Part shown: in pieces, positions 41,493 to 45,459 of the stretch
Position numbering within the stretch: the first letter of the stretch is position 1
How the letters are laid out: each line of letters opens with the position of its first letter
Assembly: GCA_035260545.1 (NCBI GenBank)
Contig: DATFUZ010000048.1
Coordinates: 1 to 45,459, forward strand
Length of the DNA: 45,459 nt
Direction: 5' to 3'
From: DATDDB01 sp035260545
GTDB taxonomy: Bacteria > Pseudomonadota > Gammaproteobacteria > Burkholderiales > Gallionellaceae
Notes under the pieces: model-generated
Told to the model about the DNA's origin: nothing
What the model saw: the letters and a program-made list of their open reading frames with translations, nothing else
The model's database searches: none
Position numbers and translations under genes: made by a program

Positions 41493-42098
41493 ATGCATTT
41501 TTCTTTACGTTTGTTCACCCTGCTTGCTGGCATGATGCTGGCGGCGGCTGGTTATGCGGCAGATCCTGCTCCGAGCCTGACCACCCCAGATCAGCTGGGG
41601 CCGAAAATCGAGCAGCCCATCGAGTTTCCACATTTCCGTCACGCGGGAGATGAAAAGGATGGCGGTATGCAGATCAACTGCATGTACTGCCACACCTACG
41701 CCCGGCGCAGCATGGTGGCTGGTATTCCTCCGATCCAGAAATGCATGGGCTGCCACAAGAGCATTCCTTCCGTGCAGGACAAGCCGCGGATCAAGCAGCT
41801 GTTCGCCTACTGGGATGCCAAGAAGGCCATTCCCTGGAAGAAGGTCCATGACCTGCCCGATTTCGTGCGCTTCAACCATGAGCGCCATATCCAGCGTTTC
41901 TACTTTCAACTGGACCGCCCCTACCAGGAGGTCTGCGGTTACTGTCATGGCGATGTGAAGAAGATGACCGTCGCGCGCCGCCAGAAGCCCCTCACCATGG
42001 GCTGGTGCAGAGCGTGCCATCTGAAGGATCACCCGTTGAGCAAGGACTCAAAGGAGATCGGGCACGGTCCGAACGATTGCTTCACTTGCCACAAGTGA
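41493..42098 (+). CDS. actA: ACIII pentaheme cytochrome c subunit ActA
   Basis: A 201-residue exported cytochrome with a signal peptide (about 1-22, AAAGYA) and five CxxCH heme sites at C63, C84, C148, C172 and C196. This is the ActA subunit of alternative complex III, which oxidises quinol and passes electrons to cytochrome c or directly to an oxidase. The spacing and the KPLTMGWCRACH end fit the cytochrome c7/c3-like ActA family. It is the first gene of the operon and has a promoter with a long leader. The five hemes form the periplasmic wire next to the Fe-S clusters of ActB. Confidence 0.93.
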   Translation: MHFSLRLFTLLAGMMLAAAGYAADPAPSLTTPDQLGPKIEQPIEFPHFRHAGDEKDGGMQINCMYCHTYARRSMVAGIPPIQKCMGCHKSIPSVQDKPRIKQLFAYWDAKKAIPWKKVHDLPDFVRFNHERHIQRFYFQLDRPYQEVCGYCHGDVKKMTVARRQKPLTMGWCRACHLKDHPLSKDSKEIGHGPNDCFTCHK

Positions 42099-42141
42099 CC
42101 GGCGTGTTGTCCACGAAAGAGCCAGATTTCAAGAGGTGCAT

Positions 42142-44388
42142 ATGAGCGAAAATAACTTTAACAGGCGTGATTTCCTGAAGGTGGTCGGGATGGGGGGCGC
42201 CGCTGCGACACTGAGCGGTTGCGGCTGGACTTCGATTCAGAACGGCAAGGAGACGGTGGTTTCCTATGTGACGCTGCCCGACTACGTCATTCCCAGCGTG
42301 GCAGACTATTTCAACTCCACCTGCGCGCAGTGCGATGCGGGCTGCAATATCATGCTGCGCGTGCGCGAAGGCCGTGCGCTGAAGGCCGAGGGCAATCCTC
42401 ATTCGCCGATCAACCGCGGTAAGATGTGCGGTCTGGGCCAGGCCGGCATCCAGGCGCACTACAACCCCGACCGGGTGACGGGTCCGATGCTGAACGGACA
42501 GGCAATCACCTGGGACAAGGCGTTGCAGGAGCTCAACAACAAGCTGAGCGGCGTTAAGGGCGAGGAAGTCGCCTTCGTCACCGGCGTGATGAGCGGCCAT
42601 GCCCAGTCCCTGTTGAACACCTACATGGATGCCGTGGGCAGCAAGAACCGCTTTTCCTATGAGGCGATCTCTCCGGCAGTGCTGCGCACCGTGAACAAGA
42701 AGGCCTATGGCATGAGCATGCCGCGCTACCGTATCGACAAGGCGAGGGTGGTCGTGTCGTTCGGCGCGGATTTCCTTGGCGCCTGGGTTTCCCCGGTTTA
42801 CTTCTCGCAGCTATATGCGAAGTTCCGCAAGGGCACCCGTCCCGAAGGCCGCGGCGTGCTGGTGCAGATCGAGCCCAAGATGACCGTTACCGGCGCGAAC
42901 GCCGACCGCTGGATCGGCATCCGCCCCGGCACCGAAGGCATCCTCGCGCTGGGTCTGATCAATGCGCTGGGCGCGTCCGGCGTCAGCATTCCTGCCGATA
43001 TCGCGGCCGTTGCGCATGACTATACGCCGGAGCGCGTGGGCACCGACACAGGCGTGCCGTTCGACCGGATCACCAAGCTGGCCGCGCTGCTGAAGGAGCG
43101 TACGCCCAGCCTGGTGCTGGCGGGCGACGCCGTCGAGGGCTATAGCTACGGCACGGAAAACGGCATGGCCATCGCCATGCTCAATCACGTGCTGGGCAAC
43201 GTCGGCAAGACGGTGGAAGCCGCGGCCGCCGTGCCCTTCACCCAGTTCGCTCCAGTCGTTGGCAACCGCTCCTCCCTGAATGCGCTGAACGACGGCCTTG
43301 CGGCAGGCAAGTACAAGGTGGTGTTCACCTACGCCGCCAACCCGGTGCATACCGCGCCGGCGTCGCTGAATTTCAGCAAAAACTTCATGAAGGCCGGCTT
43401 CAAGGTGGCGCTTGCCCAGTATATGGATGAGACTGCCAAGGCTGCCGACCTCGTGCTGCCGCTGGACTCCGCCATGGAGGACTGGGCCACCGTGGTACCG
43501 GAATACATGGCTGCACCGGAAGGCGCCTACTCCGAAGGCTATGCGCAGATGAGCTTCCGCCAGCCGACGATGGAAAAGCTCTATCCGAACACGGACGGCT
43601 CGGGCACTCGCAGCGTGTGCGACATCCTGCTTGCGCTGCTCAAGCAGCGCAAGCCGGATGCATACAAGGACGTGAACGACTTCTACAGCTACCTGCACGC
43701 TGACGTGCTCAAGAACAAGGTCGCCCTCGGCGGGACGGCTGCCGACGACAACGACGCGTTCTGGAACGACACGATCTCCAAGGGCATCGTTCCGCTCAAG
43801 GGCATTTCCGGCAAGCTGGCGTCGCGTCCGGTGGTCGCGGGCCTGTCGCTGCCATCTCCGGTGACCCCGGACGCTTCCTATCCGCTGCGGCTCATCCCGC
43901 ATGTGTCGGCCAGCATTCGTGATGGCCGCAATGCCAACGAGCCATGGCTGCAGGAATCGCCCGATCCCCTGACCACCATCGTGTGGGACTCCTGGGTGGA
44001 AATTCATCCCAAGACCGCGGAAAAGCTGGGCATCGTCGAAGGCGACATCGTCGAGATCACTTCCCGGAGCGGTTCGATCAAGACCCAAGCCTACATTTTC
44101 CCCGGCATCCACCCGGACGCCGTTTCGGTGCCGGTCGGCTACGGCCATACCGCCATGGGGCGCTGGGCAAAAGACACAGGCGCGAACGTGTTCGGCATTC
44201 TCGATCCGGTGTACGACAAGACCACCGGCGAGCTGGCAATGAATGAGACACACGTCAAAATCAGCAAGGCGGGCGACCGTGTCATCGTCGTGAAGGACGA
44301 AGGCTTCGGCGGCGGCAGCCAGGCTGGCAAGAAGAAAATCGCGGTCAAGGTATCGGCCGGCAAGGTTGACCTGTCGAAGGAGGTTTAA
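42142..44388 (+). CDS. actB1: ACIII molybdopterin-oxidoreductase-fold subunit ActB1 (split ActB)
   Basis: A 748-residue protein of the molybdopterin oxidoreductase fold. The N-terminus is a Tat signal (NRRDFLK, R8-R9) ending in a lipobox LSGC27, so it is likely exported folded and lipid-anchored. C61-x2-C64-x3-C68-x27-C96 is a complete [4Fe-4S] motif of the DMSO-reductase type. The C-terminal molydopterin-dinucleotide-binding-like domain (about 590-720) is present. In known ACIII the B1 part is fused to the ferredoxin part and binds no molybdenum; here it is a separate gene, and whether Mo is bound cannot be told. AAGAGGTG precedes the ATG at 42142; a GTG at 42136 is unlikely. Confidence 0.9.
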   Translation: MSENNFNRRDFLKVVGMGGAAATLSGCGWTSIQNGKETVVSYVTLPDYVIPSVADYFNSTCAQCDAGCNIMLRVREGRALKAEGNPHSPINRGKMCGLGQAGIQAHYNPDRVTGPMLNGQAITWDKALQELNNKLSGVKGEEVAFVTGVMSGHAQSLLNTYMDAVGSKNRFSYEAISPAVLRTVNKKAYGMSMPRYRIDKARVVVSFGADFLGAWVSPVYFSQLYAKFRKGTRPEGRGVLVQIEPKMTVTGANADRWIGIRPGTEGILALGLINALGASGVSIPADIAAVAHDYTPERVGTDTGVPFDRITKLAALLKERTPSLVLAGDAVEGYSYGTENGMAIAMLNHVLGNVGKTVEAAAAVPFTQFAPVVGNRSSLNALNDGLAAGKYKVVFTYAANPVHTAPASLNFSKNFMKAGFKVALAQYMDETAKAADLVLPLDSAMEDWATVVPEYMAAPEGAYSEGYAQMSFRQPTMEKLYPNTDGSGTRSVCDILLALLKQRKPDAYKDVNDFYSYLHADVLKNKVALGGTAADDNDAFWNDTISKGIVPLKGISGKLASRPVVAGLSLPSPVTPDASYPLRLIPHVSASIRDGRNANEPWLQESPDPLTTIVWDSWVEIHPKTAEKLGIVEGDIVEITSRSGSIKTQAYIFPGIHPDAVSVPVGYGHTAMGRWAKDTGANVFGILDPVYDKTTGELAMNETHVKISKAGDRVIVVKDEGFGGGSQAGKKKIAVKVSAGKVDLSKEV

Positions 44389-44391
44389 GAA

Positions 44392-45276
44392 ATGGCTATA
44401 GACAATTTGCTGTACCACTGGGGGAAGTTTCGCCACAACCACCCCGTTGAGGATCACGACGTTCCCGACTGGGAAGCCTATCCCACCGACATCAAGTGGG
44501 CGATGACCATCGACCTGGACGCCTGCACCGGCTGCAACGCGTGTTCCGTGGCCTGCTACGCGGAAAACAACCTGCCCGTGGTAGGCAAGGACAAGTTCTC
44601 CCATGGCCAGGTCATGCACTGGATGCGCATCGAGCGTTACTGGGGCGAGGACAACGGCGTCGGCGACTTCAGCGTCGACCAGGGCGCGCAGTTCCTGCCC
44701 ATGCTGTGCCAGCAGTGCGAAGCCGCGCCGTGCGAAACCGTGTGTCCGGTGGGAGCCACCAACCACACCGAGGACGGCCTCAATTCGCAAATATACAACC
44801 GCTGTATCGGTTCGCGCTACTGCTCTGCGAACTGCCCGTACAAGGTGCGTTACTTCAACTGGTACAACTACCCCGAGCAGGAAAATGCCTGGCCGTCTCC
44901 GCTCGAGCAGCAGCTCAACCCCGACCTGACGGTGCGCACCAAGGGCGTGATGGAAAAGTGCACGTTCTGCAAGCAGCGTACTTACGTTGCCCGGAACAAT
45001 GCCAAAACCGAAGGCCGCCGCGTCACCGACGAGGATGTGCAGACCGCCTGCCAGCAGGCGTGCCCGGCTGGCGCCATTACGTTCGGTGATCTGCACAATG
45101 CGGACTCTCGCGTCGCAAAGCAGTGGGCGGAGCAGCAGGTGGACATCACCAAGGAAATACAGGACAAGGACAAGGAGGCCAGCACCGACCTCCGCGGGTA
45201 TCGTGTCTTTGAATGGCTGCGTCCTTACCCCTCCATTATGTATCTGGAGCGGGTGCGCGAAGACAAGGTTGTGTAA
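44392..45276 (+). CDS. actB2: ACIII iron-sulfur subunit ActB2
   Basis: A 294-residue ferredoxin-type protein. Its 15 cluster cysteines are C45, C48, C51, C55; C106, C109, C114, C118; C138, C144, C148; C190, C193, C220, C224. The third group has Ser141 where a Cys usually sits (CIGSRYC). That count fits three [4Fe-4S] clusters and one [3Fe-4S], as described for ActB of alternative complex III. It has no signal peptide, so it is probably exported in complex with the Tat-bearing ActB1. It starts 3 bases after actB1 and is followed after 24 bases by actC. Confidence 0.93.
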   Translation: MAIDNLLYHWGKFRHNHPVEDHDVPDWEAYPTDIKWAMTIDLDACTGCNACSVACYAENNLPVVGKDKFSHGQVMHWMRIERYWGEDNGVGDFSVDQGAQFLPMLCQQCEAAPCETVCPVGATNHTEDGLNSQIYNRCIGSRYCSANCPYKVRYFNWYNYPEQENAWPSPLEQQLNPDLTVRTKGVMEKCTFCKQRTYVARNNAKTEGRRVTDEDVQTACQQACPAGAITFGDLHNADSRVAKQWAEQQVDITKEIQDKDKEASTDLRGYRVFEWLRPYPSIMYLERVREDKVV

Positions 45277-45300
45277 GGCACAAGGGAAGGAAACGAGGAA

Positions 45301-45459
45301 ATGGGAAAAGATATCCGCGAAGATATAGCCTGGGCGCAGATCAACCGGGACGTCATGAAGAGCCTGGAAGAGCCGCGCAAGCTCTATTGGGTCATTTTGC
45401 TGGGCGCGCTGGCGGTATTCGGCGTCGGCATCGGCTGTGAGGCCTACCAGTACCACAGG
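45301..45459 (+). CDS. actC: ACIII NrfD-type membrane subunit ActC (5' end only)
   Basis: The 53 visible residues are MGKDIREDIAWAQINRDVMK..., followed by the start of a first membrane segment (YWVILLGALAVFGVGIGCEAY). Position directly after actB2 and the hydrophobic start agree with ActC, the quinol-binding NrfD-like subunit. GGAAGGAAACGAGGAA supplies a ribosome site. The gene continues beyond the window, so the family call rests largely on context. Confidence 0.75.
   Translation, partial: MGKDIREDIAWAQINRDVMKSLEEPRKLYWVILLGALAVFGVGIGCEAYQYHR

Noticed and set aside
42811..45456. 881-codon minus-strand frame
   Set aside because: It lies opposite actB1, actB2 and actC, whose motifs are unmistakable; long antisense frames are expected in GC-rich genes.

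Overview
The window is GC-rich, densely packed chromosomal DNA from a betaproteobacterium. The gene set and order fit the Nitrosomonadales (Gallionellaceae/Sulfuricellaceae-like lineages), but that placement is inference: no rRNA or marker comparison was possible. Supporting signs are the miaB-ybeZ-ybeY-corC operon, the yicC-gmk-rpoZ-spoT operon, a lysine/alanine histone-H1-like gene, a cyaY/lptM-lysA junction, FNR-linked hemN, and a quinol-oxidising alternative complex III (ACIII) operon. Almost everything is core metabolism; I see no prophage, transposase, integrase or CRISPR array.

Layout. 1-1.9 kb: the 5' part of an aas-type acyltransferase/acyl-ACP synthetase (cut by the window edge) and a yebB-type permuted papain-fold protein, both leftward. 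2.0-4.4 kb: an XRE-type regulator convergent with a flavoprotein that fuses a two-CxxC glutaredoxin-fold module to a thioredoxin-reductase module. 4.5-8.1 kb: corC, ybeY, ybeZ (phoH family) and miaB in one leftward operon. 8.1-10.8 kb: a 516-base non-coding stretch with two look-alike terminators, then a two-gene operon of unknown function (coiled-coil membrane protein plus VWA-fold lipoprotein). 11.1-12.7 kb: pirin and a beta-hydroxyacid-dehydrogenase-like enzyme. 12.7-16.7 kb: spoT, rpoZ, gmk, yicC leftward, divergent from a PP2C phosphatase, rph, rdgB and hemW (16.7-20.2 kb).

20.3-22.8 kb: a PsiF-repeat protein, trmB, thiG, thiS and, on the other strand, tRNA-Gly(CCC). 22.8-28.3 kb: a LysR regulator divergent from an EamA exporter, then fnr divergent from hemN, with a good FNR box at a class II position before hemN, and a nitronate-monooxygenase-like protein with a C-terminal cysteine cluster. 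28.4-37.3 kb: asmA, mutY, a GIY-YIG protein, glyQ-glyS, gmhB, a PlsC-type acyltransferase and a SprT/YgjP-like metallopeptidase, all rightward. 37.3-39.8 kb: cyaY divergent from the tiny lipoprotein lptM and lysA, then the histone-like gene. 39.9-45.5 kb: an unknown gene and a GbsR-type regulator facing away from the ACIII operon actA-actB1-actB2-actC (actC cut by the window end).

Most unusual items: (1) glyQ carries an in-frame array of three 63-66-base repeats at its 5' end, each ending in a hairpin plus T-run, whose third copy has changed sequence on both arms yet still pairs; (2) the uncharacterised membrane-protein/VWA-lipoprotein operon and the possible small RNA behind it; (3) the double-CxxC glutaredoxin/thioredoxin-reductase fusion; (4) an ACIII with split actB whose molybdopterin-fold half keeps a full four-cysteine cluster motif and has a Tat signal plus lipobox; (5) the Cys-rich tail on the nitronate-monooxygenase homologue.
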